From assembly GCA_036346275.1 (NCBI GenBank), contig CM070711.1, positions 52,949,435-53,013,434 of the forward strand: a stretch of 64,000 bases of DNA. Direction: 5' to 3'. Of the stretch, positions 32,085 through 45,461 are shown piece after piece. Every line of letters begins with the position of its first letter. Position 1 is the stretch's first letter. Under the pieces are notes generated by a model. The model ran no database searches, was not told the DNA's origin, and was given only the letters and a program-made list of their open reading frames with translations. Origin of the DNA: Otatea glauca. Its lineage: Eukaryota > Streptophyta > Magnoliopsida > Poales > Poaceae. The position numbers and the translations under genes were made by a program.

Positions 32085-32089
32085 ACCAT
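32085..32089. repeat. Target site duplication ACCAT, right copy (element C)
   Basis: It matches 20602-20606 exactly. Confidence 0.9.
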
Positions 32090-35000
32090 GATGCCATTTC
32101 AGATAGGAGACAACTCGTCAAACTGATTGTATTCTTCCTCATCTACTCTATATTCACAACTCCGACAATCCTTCTTTTTTCTTAAAGAACTACGTGGTGC
32201 ATCTTATTGGACAGGTCGGTTACATAGAAGACTTGAACAACTTGGTTAGCGAGTACAAATGGTTCATCTTGGTATCCGATCTATTTGAGGTCCACAGTAG
32301 TGATGTCATACTTGTCATCCTTCACCTGCTGGAGGTGTACCCAATAGCACCGAAAAAGAGGATCTTGAATAGTACATAGTCAATCTCCCAAATCTCCTCT
32401 TTGAACCAATAGTATGAGCTCCCGATCGACCCAATGGTACTGAATGCATCTATGCGGACACCGCTATTCTGATTTGTGCTCTTTATATCCTGATCTCTCG
32501 TGTAAAATGTGTACCCATTTAAGTCGTATCCTTTCCATGTTACAACTGTAAATATTGGCCATTTTGGCAACCATGTTAGCGTATCACTTGACGAGCTCCT
32601 AGTGATGGGTCACGCCTTCAACCATCTGTTGAATTGAGGGTTATATTGTCTCATGATCCAAGACTCTTGTCGCGCCAGATTCTCTTGCCGTAGCCATTTC
32701 TTGTGCTCATTGATATACGGGGACACTACAGCCATGTGTTGCAAAATCGTGAAATGGGCTTGAGCACATGCAATTGGATCAGGCGTGATTGCTTTCCTTC
32801 TGATGGTTCCGATACCCTAGAGCCTCCCCTCATGGCGAGATCGAGGTACACATATTGGTTTGACCTAAGCCATTTAATCGACACAAAATTCGATGACCTC
32901 TTTGGTTGCATTACCTTTGACAATGCTACCCTCCAGTCGAGATCTATTCCGTACATAGAATTTGAGAATTCCAATGTACCTCTCAAACGGGTAAATACTA
33001 TGTAGGAACACGGGCCCGCACATCTTTATCTCTCTCACAAGGTGAACAATGAGATGGACCATGAGATCGAAACATGATGGAGGAAAATACATCTCAAGAT
33101 TACATAGTCATTACCATCTTGGTCCGCAGAGCATCTAGTCCTTTGGGATCGATGATCTTCTGAGCAATTGTGTTAAAGAAATAACACAGCCTTATGACTG
33201 TCTCCCTTACCTTGATTGATAAAATACTTCTAGTTGCGACAGGGAGCATCTGTGTCATAAGCACATGGCAATCATGACACTTCATTCCAATTATGTTCAA
33301 ATCTTGCATTGAAACAAGTCTCTTCATGTTAGAGGAGTAACCGGGCGGAACTTTCACACCGTACAAGCACTGGCATAGTTCAGTTCTCTCGGCCTTGGAC
33401 ATAGTGCAACAAGCAGGTTCGCAGTACGTTCGGCCTTTATTGGTCTCTTTCGGTGTTAACTCAGGTTTGATGGCCATATCAACCGAGTCAAGCTGTGCGT
33501 TGACGCCATCCTTTATTTTTTCCTTAATGTTTAGTAAGAGACCAATCAAACTATCACAGATATTCTTCTCTACGTGCATGACGTCGATGTAGTGCCGAAC
33601 TTCTGGTGCTCTCAATACGGTAGGTCCCAAAATATTGATCTGTTCTTCTACATGCTCTTCTCACGAGTCCTCGATTTAGGTCTCTTTCTAAGTTCAACAT
33701 CCAAGTTCTTAACCATGTCATAAACATATGTCCCTCTTAAAGGTATTGGAGCTGAATCATCTTCGTTCGTTCCGTCGAATTGTTTCTTCTTCTTACGGTA
33801 TGGGTGATTCCTCCGAAAGAACCTATGGTGACACATATACACGGTTTTGTTCGAGTGATTCAGCCACACACTCTCGGTATCATCTAAGCAGTGAGTACAG
33901 GCTTTGGCTCTTTTTGTTCTCTAGCCCAACAGGTTAGCATGGGTAGGATAATCATTTATAGTGCAGAATAACAGGCAATGCAAAGTGAAGTTCTATCGTT
34001 TGTGAGCATTCCATACCTATACCCCAGGAACCCACAGTGTTTTAAGATCTTCCACTAATGGTGCTAAGTACACATCAATAATGTTCCCAGGATGCTTCGG
34101 GCCTTGGATAAGTATGGACAATAAAATGTACTTCTGCTTCATAGACAACCAAGGAGGAAGGTTGTAAATATAGAGATTCACAGGCCAAGTGCTATGACGA
34201 CTGCTCATGTTATCGAAATGATTCATTCCGTCTGTACTCAATCCAAACCTTATATTCCTCAGATCCGTAGCAAATTCTTGAAACATCCTGTCGATGTTTC
34301 TCCACTGGGTGGAATCAGTAAGGTGCCTTAGCATTCCATCGTTCTTACGCTCATTTGAGTGCCAACGCAGCAGTTTTGCCTCCTTTGGGTTCACAAATAA
34401 ATGTTTCAAACGGAGAATTACAGGTAAATACCACACCACTTTAGCAGGAGGTCCTTTTTTCACCTCGATGCCCTCGTCGTCGTCATCTGATTGATTTTAC
34501 GCTTATACCAAGATGTGTTGCACACTAGATATAAATGCAAGTTTGCATACTCTTTGTGGTAGAGGATACAGTCGTTCAGACATGCATGTATTCTTTCTAC
34601 TTCCATTTCCAAGGGACAAAGAACCTTCTTATCTTTGTAGGTGGTTGTCAATAACTTGTTTCCCTCTAGAAGCATGTCCGCTAATAGACCTAACAGCGTC
34701 GTGAAACTCTTGTCGAACCAACTGTTGATTGCCTTCACTTTCAGCAATACAAGCACGGATGACAACCTTTTGTATTTGGACTTGTAGCCCGGAACAAAGG
34801 TTTCTCTGAGTCATCCATCAAGCCCTGGAATTTTTCATACTCTCTCTCATCACGGTTCCCTTCTGCATCACGTAGCATCTGATCCAGATTATCATCGCGA
34901 AACCTATCCTCATCGAAAGTACAATCGATATCATCCGGTGTATCATTGACTTCATCAATGATGTTAATACTACTTGCTTCCTGTATAATCTACTCTTCAC

Positions 35001-35232
35001 CGTGACTGGTCCAACAAGTATACCCCCTTTTGAAACCCCATAGAATCAAATGTGCTTCGATCTACACTGAGTTTCGAAACATCCTCAGATTCTCGCAGTC
35101 AATGCATGGATAAGACATAAATTGCATCCCCTTGTTAAACATATCCTCCTCTATAGCTCTTCTAAAAGCAGAGATGCCATTAATTTACTCGGCACTCGTA
35201 CAGTTCTCAGCGTACATCCAGCTTCGGTCCAT
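32090..35232 (-). pseudogene. TNP2-type CACTA transposase
   Basis: The ATG at 35232-35230 starts the transposase-associated domain (MDRSWMYAEN, then PCIDC). The 34460-34765 part has the long conserved N-terminal segment (SWFDKSFTTLLGLLADML, then HACLNDCILYHKEYANL, and CNTSWYKRKI). The 34017-34463 part is the TNP2 core (RFGLSTDGMNHFDNMSSRHS, then LPPWLSMKQKYILLSILIQG). In most relatives the core reads DGMNPF; here Pro is His. The 33100-33869 parts (KKQFDGTNEDD; HYIDVMHVEKNICDSLIGLL) and 32874-33092 (FPPSCFDLMVHLIVHLVREI) are the following conserved blocks. 32322-32570 (WKGYDLNGYTFYTRDQD) is a DUF4216-like part. Several frame changes make it a pseudogene. The enzyme would cut the CACTA ends. 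Confidence 0.88.
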
Positions 35233-36182
35233 CTACGCTACGTGTATAACAATAAGTGTTAAATAATGAATTAAGTACACTAGAAGTGCACATGCACAGA
35301 TTCTTAAATTAGAGCATAAATTAACTAGCTAAAACCTTATCCTAAATCACAAACCATGCTAGATCTAAAGAATAAATGAATCTACAATCTACATATAAGC
35401 TACATTTAAACTTACCAACCTAGCTTCTTAGATCACAAAGAACAAATAATGGATATATATGTAGATTTAAACTAAGCTACATTTAAACTTATCACAACGA
35501 ACTATTTATTTTTTTGTAGTAGTGATGAGGGGTCTAATAGTATTAACCACTACTAGTTATCCCTCAACAAAATACTATTTATAAGAGTAGTTCATCACTG
35601 TTTGCTAGTTTTTATCCCTCGAAAAACTATCCACAAGTACTATTTATAATGGATATATAAATAGTTTATTTATCATTTTTTAGGCATTACAAATAGTTTA
35701 TTTATCATTTAAGACTAGTCCTCTACAAAAAAACTATTTATAAGTTCTTGTGGCTAGTTTTTTTGTTCTTTAACCACTACTACCAGGACTATTATTTATC
35801 ATTTTTTGTGATAAGTTTTTTGGGGCTAGTCAGTGATGAACTACATCACAAAAAAACCATTTATAAGAGTTAGCATTTAAACTTACCCTCATCACAAAGA
35901 ACAAAAAGGATATAAGCTAGTTTAACCATCGTCAGTGATGTGAACACAGTCATCACTGAAGGTTTTTGGCTAAAACCATCTGTGATGAGACTTACATCAC
36001 TGACGGTTTTAGCCACAAACCGTTAGTGATGTGCATGGTAGCATCACTGATGATTTTTGGCTAAAATCGTCAGTGATGTGAATCTCATCACTGACGGCAT
36101 TGATGTCAATGGTAGTCATCACTAACGGTTTTTGAAAACCGTTAGTGTTGAGGGATCTAATATAAGTCTTTTTGTAGTAGTG
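35233..36182 (-). repeat. CACTA 5' subterminal region and terminus
   Basis: From about 35930 to 36150 the motifs CATCACTGACGGTTTT, AACCGTTAGTGATG and relatives alternate in both orientations about eight times and form potential hairpins. In CACTA elements such repeats are the binding sites of the transposase partner. The end TTTTTGTAGTAGTG is at 36169-36182. A second copy of TTTTTGTAGTAGTG lies at 35511-35524, which suggests a nested or rearranged end. 35233-35510 is AT-rich without a gene. Confidence 0.75.
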
Positions 36183-36856
36183 ATATGACCCGGGCGACAA
36201 ACCTCCCCTATCTACGTGCAAGTCACATGCACATCCTACTATTGCCAAATAGTTTTATTTTCATTTTTAACCAGAATATCGGCAACTTTTTAATCATATC
36301 CAACCTTTTTAAATGATAAAAAATAGTATCTCTGACCATCTCCATTACTAAAGCATGGCTAAGCATGTGTGTTAATTAATCACATATACCCATGTTGACA
36401 TTATGTATTGTCTAACCTTAATCTAGGGTTATCAAGGTTGAAAATTCAATATTTATTGAGGAAGTTCCATGAGATAACAGGTTTATCTACCAATATCACA
36501 ATATAGTGAATTTATTTGTGAAAGTTATTAATGTTTTAGTTTTTATGAACTTAATTCAAACTTGGTCAAACATTAGATCTTTCTTGCAGATTTGAGATTC
36601 TTATAGTTCCAGTGATTTGTTGAAATTTAGCTTTAATTCTCGAGAATATTTGGAAGTCAGGTACAAATTGATTCAGATATTTTGAAAGAATCCTGGTGAG
36701 CAAATGGTTAAACACATAGGATGCAAAGCCTTGATTATGGGGACCTCATCGAATCATATGATATTGGAATCATTATGATGGATATTTTCCATACAAATAC
36801 AACCATCGAGGATGTTTCTAAATCTCGAGGACGAGATTTTTGTAAGGGGGTAGGTT
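36183..36856 (+). mobile_element. 3' internal end of a Ty3/gypsy element (element G)
   Basis: The last part reads AAATCTCGAGGACGAGATTT (36811-36830), a usual tail of chromovirus pol, then AAGGGGGTAGG (36844-36854), a polypurine tract, then the LTR start. The part before 36590 has no recognisable gene. Confidence 0.65.
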
Positions 36857-39800
36857 TGTAACATCCCGAAAATTTCAAAAATAGGAAAAATAAAAATTTG
36901 AAAATTTAAAATAAAATTGAATAAAAATTTCAAACTGAAACCAAGATTTTCATTCTAATCATCATCTTTTCTTCATTCTCATGTATTAAACTTAAAAGAA
37001 AAGAGCAAGACATTGCATTAAAGTTTTCATCCAAAATAAACAAACTTTGAAGTTAAGTTCGAAATGTAAATCTTATTTTGAAATTCCATATTTTCAGAAC
37101 TTTCTCGAATTATGGGTTTTCAGAAAATGGATTATAAAAATTGTTATCTTTTACTCTATAACACAAAATCCAAAATCACTTAAGAGATAAAATCTGGAAA
37201 AATTCACATAAATCCAAAATCATCCCTGGTCATCTCTAGGAATTTTTAAAGACATGTGAACTCAATTAGTGTTGAAGAGAAATCAAAAGCAGAATTAATT
37301 TAAAATAATATTATCAAATGTCAAAACTTTATAAAAACAAATAAAGTAGCATGCCATGAATCTTATTGCACATTTGAATTTTTATTTGAGCATATCTTTG
37401 GATTTATTCATTTATTCCAAGATTTGAGTTTTGGAACTAAATGGCTTTTAAATACCTAAATCAAACACAACAAAGAAACTCATGAAAGCATTAAACAACA
37501 TGCTATATAAAATAATTTTGTAAAATACTAGAGCACATAAGATATATACATATAATTTTTACAGAATTTTTGCACCCAATTTATATAGCTCAAAAATTCA
37601 AAAATAGTTTCAAATTAGTCAAATTTGAAGAATTACTGTTCTTAAACTGCATGAGAGAATCAAGTGAAACCAAAGAAAATGGAAACTTCATGACTTGTTC
37701 TACCATTACAAAAAAATTCAGAATTTTTCGACCAGTCTACCACTGCCATTTAGCTTGATCATCTGCTATACCCGAATCGAGCCCTAAATTATTTTTCAAC
37801 TGCCAAATCCACCGATGCAGTCAATGAATCCAGCTTCTGTCTCTGACAGTGGGCCCCAAGCCACCCTGGACCCATTGGTCGGCCCCTCTAACCCTCCTTC
37901 TCTCTCCCTCCTCCCTTCCTACTCCTACCCGCGCGCTGCCACAGGGCCGAAGCGCTGCATCCACGCGCTACCGTGGCAGAGGCTCTCCTCCACGCGGCTG
38001 TCGCGCGCCCGGCATCGCCCGCTCCGCCTCCTGCCCATGCCGTCTCCCATGCCTTGGCTCAACTACCTCCACCACACGCCACATAAGCCGCCAAGACCTC
38101 TCCTTGCCCTCTGCTTGCCAGGCCTCGCTGTTTCCGACGAAGCTCGCTGCCGAACTCGAGGAAGCCAGGCAAACCACAAGTCTGCGCGAACAAATACAAG
38201 GTCAGCTCGTTGAGGTCATTCTTCCACCTGTGATGATCCCCGTGTCCCTCCTAACTTTTACCCTCACTTGATGCTGCGAGAATTTGCCCTTGGCCGCCGC
38301 GCCAAGATGCCCTTCTTCCCGGCGGCAAGACGGTGGCGGCCGTTCCACACCTTCCCGCCACAAACCAACCGGCAAGCCACGTTACTTGAGGTCCCTAGTT
38401 GCTTAATCGCCACCGTCCCGAACTGATTCGGCCGTCGTCTTTCTTCTCGGCCGTGCGCCATTTGCGCCGCCACCACCTCCAGGTGGCAGCACATCTCCGG
38501 TGGTCGCCGGCTAGAATCGGTAGACGCTCTAGCTTCTCCACGTCGCCCTCCAACTCCTCCACCACCCAGCCAAGCCCGCGCGCTTCTTTTTCCTCCTCTC
38601 CGGCCAACACCTCCGCCGAGCTTCACCCCTTTTCGTTCACCGCCGCCGACAAGTCAATTATGTTCGCCGTAACCTCCTCTCTCTCATGGTTCTACCGATT
38701 CTGCCGCTACGGCAGTAGGTCGCCGCCGGCGAGCTCGGAGCCGCGTGCCTCTGTTCTCCCTCAATGACAAGCGGGGTCCATCCGTCAGCCTCTCCTCTGA
38801 GTACCTCACGCAGTCGCTAACGAGGGGGCCCCGATGTCAGGTGATAAACGGTTTTTAAACGCTTGTCGTTTTGGGAAGGCGCTTTCTCTGAAGAAAAACG
38901 TACTTTCCTTATTCGGAAAGTTTTCAATTTCAGTGATTTGTTTGACCCTAACCAATTCAAATGTTCATGTCAATTGCTACGAATGTCCAAATGAAGTGAA
39001 ATCAGTCTCTAAATTTAAGTTTTTAAATAGGAATTATAATCTGAAATAAAAATTTATATGTTGCTTGCAGATTAAATTTTTAAATAGAGTTCGAATGTTA
39101 GGCCCTAAATAGGTGTTATGAAGGAAGTATATTTTATCTTTATCCATAAATCATGAAATAAATACCATAAGTTACTACAACCATATGCACTACATTTCTA
39201 TAAAAACATTTAAAATTTGAATGTATTTTAATCACATATTGTTGGTCAATACCTTAATAACATTCAAGATTCAAGTGGTTAGAATAATGTTCAAATGAGC
39301 TCAACATTTGATGAAACCAATTTAGATACATTTCTGGGATTGCATAGGTCATAAATGATCAAAAACATTTACACTTTGCTTTAGTTTAATCTAATTGCTA
39401 GTCGCTCAAACATTCAATCGGCAAAATGATCAAATTTTCATTACTCTCGCAAATAAACCTCAAATTCAACGAAATCAAATGCTATAACCTTAAAATAACA
39501 TATAATAGCTTGCTGTATAGAAATGACATGGTTCTGAACAATTTTGAGTTAGGCCATATTAAGCCCTAATGATCATATAAGCTTTTCGGCAACCCATAAA
39601 ATATATTGTATAAATGGGAAATAATGAAAGAATAGCTTAGTAACATCCTATAGTATTTATTCTGCCATAATATGGGAAAATATTTCATTTATAACCTGTG
39701 TAGCATATAAAACTCATAGCCGCAAATACCTTCAAAGACAACAAACTGCACTAAAACTATAACACTTAAGCACTTTCAACAGCTTGAAAAACAACTCGGC

Positions 39801-42180
39801 TAAACCTAAATTTTTGGGGAATCGACCCAGAATCGTAAACCAGTATATGGACAACCAAAATATGGAAAAATATTCTAATTTCAACTTACTTATCATATAA
39901 AACTTGCTAGAGCAAACACCCTAAATAATAACGTTGCTAGAGTCATTTGTATGGACAAATGAAATCGAAAGTCTTAAACCAAAACATCGGCAATGCAAGA
40001 AATCATCACATAAGCAAGTAGTATCAACCAGTAACCTAAAATTTCAGATCCAACATGTACAAATCATTCCCATGCATGAACACTTAATGCTATGTACCAA
40101 TCAAACGAAACCTTTTTAACAAATGTTACTTTTATTAATCCAAATAACTTTAACATCTAGAATTTGAAGTTATGTATGCAAAGATACATAATTTTAGCCT
40201 CTTGAATTCATAAATAGCCTTAGCTATGATTATAACTTTAGCTTCTTATAATAGAGGGTGAAAGTAACACATTCAAGAAAAGGCCTCACATAATCAATGT
40301 GCTAATGAAATCATTATGAAAATGATAAATCAAGAACTCAAAATCACCATGTTCTTCTTGGTAAGTTTTAATTTGGTAGTTAAATCTGATTTATTTTTGC
40401 CCCATTTGATACGGTGTTATTTGCTTTTGTCTCGGTTCTTATTATTCGACGCATAGACGATGATAATTCGGATTCGGTTATTAACGACGTCGACTATGAC
40501 CCTGATTATAATCCAGAAGAAGAGCAACCAAGCAAGCACCCTCCTTTGATCATTTTGATCCCATATTTGCAAATTTATGTTGTTTTATCAAACTATATGC
40601 ATGCGTGTATGTTTTAAACTTGCTATGTTGTGGGTAATGGTAGCTAAATCCACTTGTATGCATTACCTTTACCTTGTCATTTGAACACTTGCCATTGTAA
40701 CCTAGTATTGGATTATACAATACTTAATATCACTTGGGTAAAACTTACAAACTTACCATATGTATTGCTTAGACATGCTCATTAGAACAACTTTCAAAAT
40801 GATGAGAGATGTTTCAACTACTTTGAGCAAACTTTGTTTAAATGGATGGAATCACGGTATGGTGTCCACTTAATTTGATAAAAATCGAACTCAAACTTAT
40901 GATTTAGACGCGGACGAGTTATTACTTAACTTGAGGCATGAAAAGGACCTCACGCGTAGTTAGGGGGAGATTCTCGCCCGGGTCGGTTAAGGACCGAACT
41001 TGATGCTATCACCTAAGTGTTTTGGTGCAACCACATGTGCTAGTATGGGATAGCCTAAACTCACTAGATTAGTTAGAGTTTAGCCTTGCATTTTGGTAGG
41101 CCGAAGTAGTATGGACGATCCGATGGACTGGTGTCGTTCTAGGTGCTCCCTTCACCGAGGTGTTAGGGCCCAAGCATTCCAATACAACGGTGTATGCCTT
41201 GTCACGCGGAGAGTTCACGATGGGGCACCATCGGTTCAGGATCTCCGGAACTATAGCAAGGGTTTCACATCACTGTCGCTGGTGCAAGGCTAAGCTTTAA
41301 CTAGTTAAACGGTTTGGTCACAGTCTAGCAAATCGGGTACGGTACGTATCGCGAGGCATGGTTGACATGATTGCTAGAATGTGTCATGTGGGTAAAGTGT
41401 ACACTCTCTGCAGAGATTAAAATCTAATTAATTAGCCGTTCTCGCGGTCATGAGCAACTTGGGAAAATAATGTCAAGTATAGTCTTATTTTTGCAAAAAC
41501 TTTTGGAAATGGTTTTGGAATGGATGGATATACTCATGAGCCAAGGGTGGTTGTTTTTTACTCGCTATTCGCAGCCAAGGAGGGCTATGGAATGATGGAT
41601 ATGAACTGTACTTACTGTTATTAGCTTCTTATTAAATGCTCTTTACAATTCCGTTACCGTTTTATTCAACATTCACTTGTTAGACAAAATCTGCTTTATG
41701 CCGAAAATGAGACTAGTGTAGAAGCTTGTTATCCTTGTTCTAGCCATGCATTTACAATATTTCCATACACTAAAGTCTTGCGAGTACATACGTGTACTCA
41801 CAGTTGCTTAATCTAAATAATATAGACGACGGTATGGAAGAACACCTCGACAACACGTACTTTACTTCGGGGTCCGACGAATATGTTAATGGATGAACTT
41901 GGGTTTTTACAAGTCGGTTGCCTATGGGTTATGGATGGGCATACCGCTGTCCCCATTTTGGTATATGTTTGTTCTCCGCTGCAATTTACTTTTGGACTTG
42001 TAATATTTGGCCGGTGGGCCATTATTTGTAATAGTAAGTAGTTGTAATAGTTGTAGTTTATGTTTATGCTATATCAACTGCTTAGTTTCATGTGTATGTG
42101 TTGCGATACATCTCGAATGCGGGATATGTGGGTGCTAGGCGTTGATCTTGAGAACTAGCACTAGACACATATCCGGGTAC
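36857..42180 (+). repeat. Very long plus-strand LTR of element G
   Basis: It begins TGTAACATCCCG after the polypurine tract. It follows the same layout as LTR A: GC-rich part (37840-38830), AT-rich part, a TTTGATCATTTTGATC segment (40545), the shared palindromic block (41388-41462) and a CTAGCACTAGACACATATCCGGGTACC-like end near 42150-42180. At about 5.3 kb it is much longer than LTR A, so an insertion inside (perhaps 38850-40400) is likely. The right end is approximate. Short open frames in the GC-rich part are on both strands and unsupported. Confidence 0.6.
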
Positions 42181-42599
42181 CTGGAATTGTTTTCAACCAT
42201 CTAATGCATAAACTCGAGCGGTCGTCGTTCTTTGACTATTGCTCGCGCTCCCCTTGGTGAGTGTGGGCGATACCAAGGTTCTGAGAGGGACGGCGAATAC
42301 TATACTTGGATGAGTTGCTTTCAATCCCGGTATGGTTGTTCGGAATGGAATCGAAACTCCCTTGGTTGCGTAAGTGTGTACGGTGCAACTAGGTGACTCA
42401 TATTTGCTTGAGTGAGGGCCATCTGGTTAATACCTCGTGCACAGGATTTTTGGGTGACAGTGATCATACACTTAAGTGGAGTATGGGTGTCACCTCTGAG
42501 TCCAACGCACGAGCGAGGATCGATTCGTATTTTTGGGTGCCCACAAAATGACAAAATATGTTTTCTATTCATGGAAACACCTTTCACTATTTTCAGGTT
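42181..42599. other. Unassigned intergenic or LTR-like sequence
   Basis: No gene, repeat or terminal motif is clear. It may still belong to the LTR on its left. Confidence 0.3.
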
Positions 42600-44713
42600 T
42601 TCTCGGTTGTTTTGATTTTAGCACTGTGGCTGACCGGTTGGTCCCACGTGGCATAGAGCCAGAAAAGGGCATCTTAGGGAGGCAGCCACCGGCAGCAAAA
42701 GAGGGGTGGTACTGGCCAGCCGTGAGCTCTGCAAGCAAGAGGGGGCCGAGGGGGCTCCAAGTAGGACTCGGTTGTGGAGCTGCTGCACTGCAGCAAGCTG
42801 GCAATGGTGAGGGGCGGTGTGTGGTGGTGGTGGTTGGCTAGAAGGGAGATAGAAGAGTGAAGAGGCTCGACAAATGGGTAGGTAAGCATTAGTGACCTCG
42901 GAGAAACCCGTTTTACCTCTCGATTGTGGTGGAGGTCGACCAGAGCGAGTTACCACCGATGGCTGGCTGTGAGGGCGATGGGTGGCATGGTAGCGGTGCT
43001 ATGGTCGATGAAAACTAAAATTGATTGAGGGGAAAAGGGCGGTTAGGTGCTCTAGTGGCCAAAGTTAGCTCTAATTGGAGTTTACTTCGCTGATTTCACC
43101 GATTAGGGTCTCGACCCTAGCGCATGAGGCTTGTTATTAATGGTAGTAGTGGCGAGGCTTGGGGTTCTTGCCAAGGCTAGAGGAGGCAGGGTGGCGCATG
43201 CAAGAGGGGTGTGGGAAACTCAGGGTTGCTTCGGTGGCCTTTATAGGCGAGAAGGGCGGGCGGATTAGCATGGCGTTGCAACTTCTACAGAGAGCCAAGT
43301 TAATGGTGGTGCGAGAATTTTGGGCATAGGGCAGCGCAGAGCACGATGAAATGATGCTGTGGCAGGGCATGGCTGGAGGCTTGGCAGTGTACGGTGCTGA
43401 GATTTGATCTGGGCGTCGAGATCGATCAATTGAATGAGTTAACAGAGAGGCGGCAAGGGTAGTGCTTACTAGAGACGAAAGAGCCAGGGCTTCGACTAAG
43501 TTCTAGGGGTTGTGAATCTAGAGTGGCAATAGCAGCACTGGGACTAGTCTGCGTTCACATGACATAGGCGGCTTGGCGCTGAAGTTCTCCGCGCAAATCG
43601 TCCTGTGGCAGCGACCTCAGGGTCTTTTGGTTGCCGCGGCAGAGGGGAGGCAAGAGGGTGATGCAGTAGTTCAGCCGAGGAGGGGAGACAGTGAGGTAAG
43701 GTAGAGCTACCAAGTGGGTCGGGAAAGAAGGGTAGGCCCCACATGTCGGTGATAGCAAGGAAAAAACCAGAGATCTCTAACTGGGACAGACATGGGTCAC
43801 TGATTTAATTGAGCTATCAATCCTTATCAAAAGCATTTGAAATTTTTTTCTATATAATCCCGAGGCATTCCTTATCTTCTCATAAATATTCTAGATGATG
43901 ATCACATTTGAGAAATTTTACGGAATTCTAACAAGCTCTCTGTTCCAGTTATTTGTTTTCTGATTTTTATTTTTATGAGGTTTCAAATTAGGTTCATTTT
44001 ATTTGAAAATATTTCTGATGATCCTATTGGTTTACAGAGTTTACTATAAGAATTTTAGATGATGATCAAATCTGTGCAATTTTATAAAATTCTGACAATG
44101 CTTATGCTGATTAATTAAGGTTTCAATTTTTTGATTTTCTAATTCCATAAAATTACATTATTTATTTCTGAAAAATTTTCTGTATGGTATTTTCGTTCTA
44201 TAGATGATGTCATAAAAATTTCAAGAGATAATCTTGTTCGTACATTTTTAATTAAATCTTAAAATGTTGTTGTTTATAGTCTTTGTCACTGTTTTTTATT
44301 TCTTATCAGCATTAGATGGTTTCAATTTCCTTTGAGGCTTTTTGAGAACAACCTGGTGTTATCCTGAGATTTAAATATAATTTTTCCAGATTTTATTTTT
44401 AAGGTTTTTTGGACTTTACATTTTAGAAGAGTAATCAACAATATAAATAGTTTTTCTTAAGGAAAATAATATTAAGAAAATCTTGGAAACAAATGGAAAT
44501 TCAACATAAAATCATTATTCTAATAAAATTTCACATTTCATTTTATTTGTAATGTTGGTCTTTAAAGATTGAAAATAATTGTTTTGGCATTAAAAGCATT
44601 TATCAAAAACCTCAAATCCAAGGTAAGACATAAAAATGGAATTTCGGAAGAAAACCAAAATACCAAATTGCATTTTAATTTTATTTCTTTTTAGGATTTT
44701 CTAGGTTGTTACA
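42600..44713 (-). repeat. Probable minus-strand LTR, truncated
   Basis: It ends GATTTTCTAGGTTGTTACA at 44713, so on the minus strand it starts TGTAACAACCTAG, a usual gypsy LTR start. A GC-rich part (42600-43790) lies to its left and an AT-rich part (43790-44700) next to its start, as in the other LTRs here. No PBS or PPT is found beside it. The left end is not defined. Confidence 0.5.
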
Positions 44714-45461
44714 GTTTATATAGCCTCCCTAGTTTTTCTCCAAAGTAAATAGGAATCCGACTCTTATTAGGATTAGGAATCCTAATCTTATTAGGATTCA
44801 TCTAGCACACCTTTCTAAATTCTAAAAGACTAGATATGAGTCACCATAATTATCAATCCCCAGTCCCTACTACGGTTTATCATGAGCAAATTGTCATCCG
44901 GGGTTGTAAGGTCCACACATTGGAACATATGCTACTGCTACATGCTCGATCAATATGCAGCACAATTGTCAAGATTGGGATCAGGGTAAAATTAATTGGG
45001 ATTGAAGAAGAGAATATCTCACGATTTTATATAATATAAGATTTGGATAGCTATTTTATATCATTCTACTTTGTTTGTGTCCTATGCGCAATAAGAATCG
45101 AAATACTTCCGTTCGATCGCTGGATCCTACAATATGGGTAGAGATCCTGACAACCTTGCATTATAATGCATAGCTTAAGGAGAGTTTGGAATGACACAAA
45201 TGGCTACGATTGTTGTCATGTAGTGGACAGATGAGTGTGGACTGTGGAGGATCTAGCCATTGATAGGAGTAGGACTAGTGTTGTTTTGCGGTTTTCACGG
45301 TTTCGGTTTTTCGCGGTTTCGATTTTGTGAACCTTGGCTACAAGCACTATCCACAGTTCCACACCATCCAATTGTCTTTGAGACTCTCTCTCTCTCTCAG
45401 TCATCAACTCCCCTTAGCCAAGACATCGTCCGCCGCCATCCAGCGAGGTTGACACCGGGCT
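44714..45461. other. Intergenic stretch with simple repeats
   Basis: It holds inverted copies of TAGGATTAGGAATCCTAAT (44775-44805) and a (CT)n run at 45379-45396. Short open frames are not supported. Confidence 0.4.

Larger units (their letters stand above)
32085..36182 (-). mobile_element. CACTA transposon, main part (5' side)
   Basis: It has a TNP2-type transposase gene on the minus strand, a subterminal region of CACTGACGGTTTT-like repeats, and the terminus at 36164-36182, which on the minus strand starts CACTACTACAAAAAGACTT. The remainder lies at 20165-20606, on the far side of element C. The 3-bp target duplication cannot be tested because the left terminus was not found. Confidence 0.85.

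Noticed and set aside
37815..38770. Plus-strand frames of 120-140 residues near 37.8-38.8 kb
   Set aside because: They lie in the GC-rich part of a long LTR, with overlapping frames on both strands.
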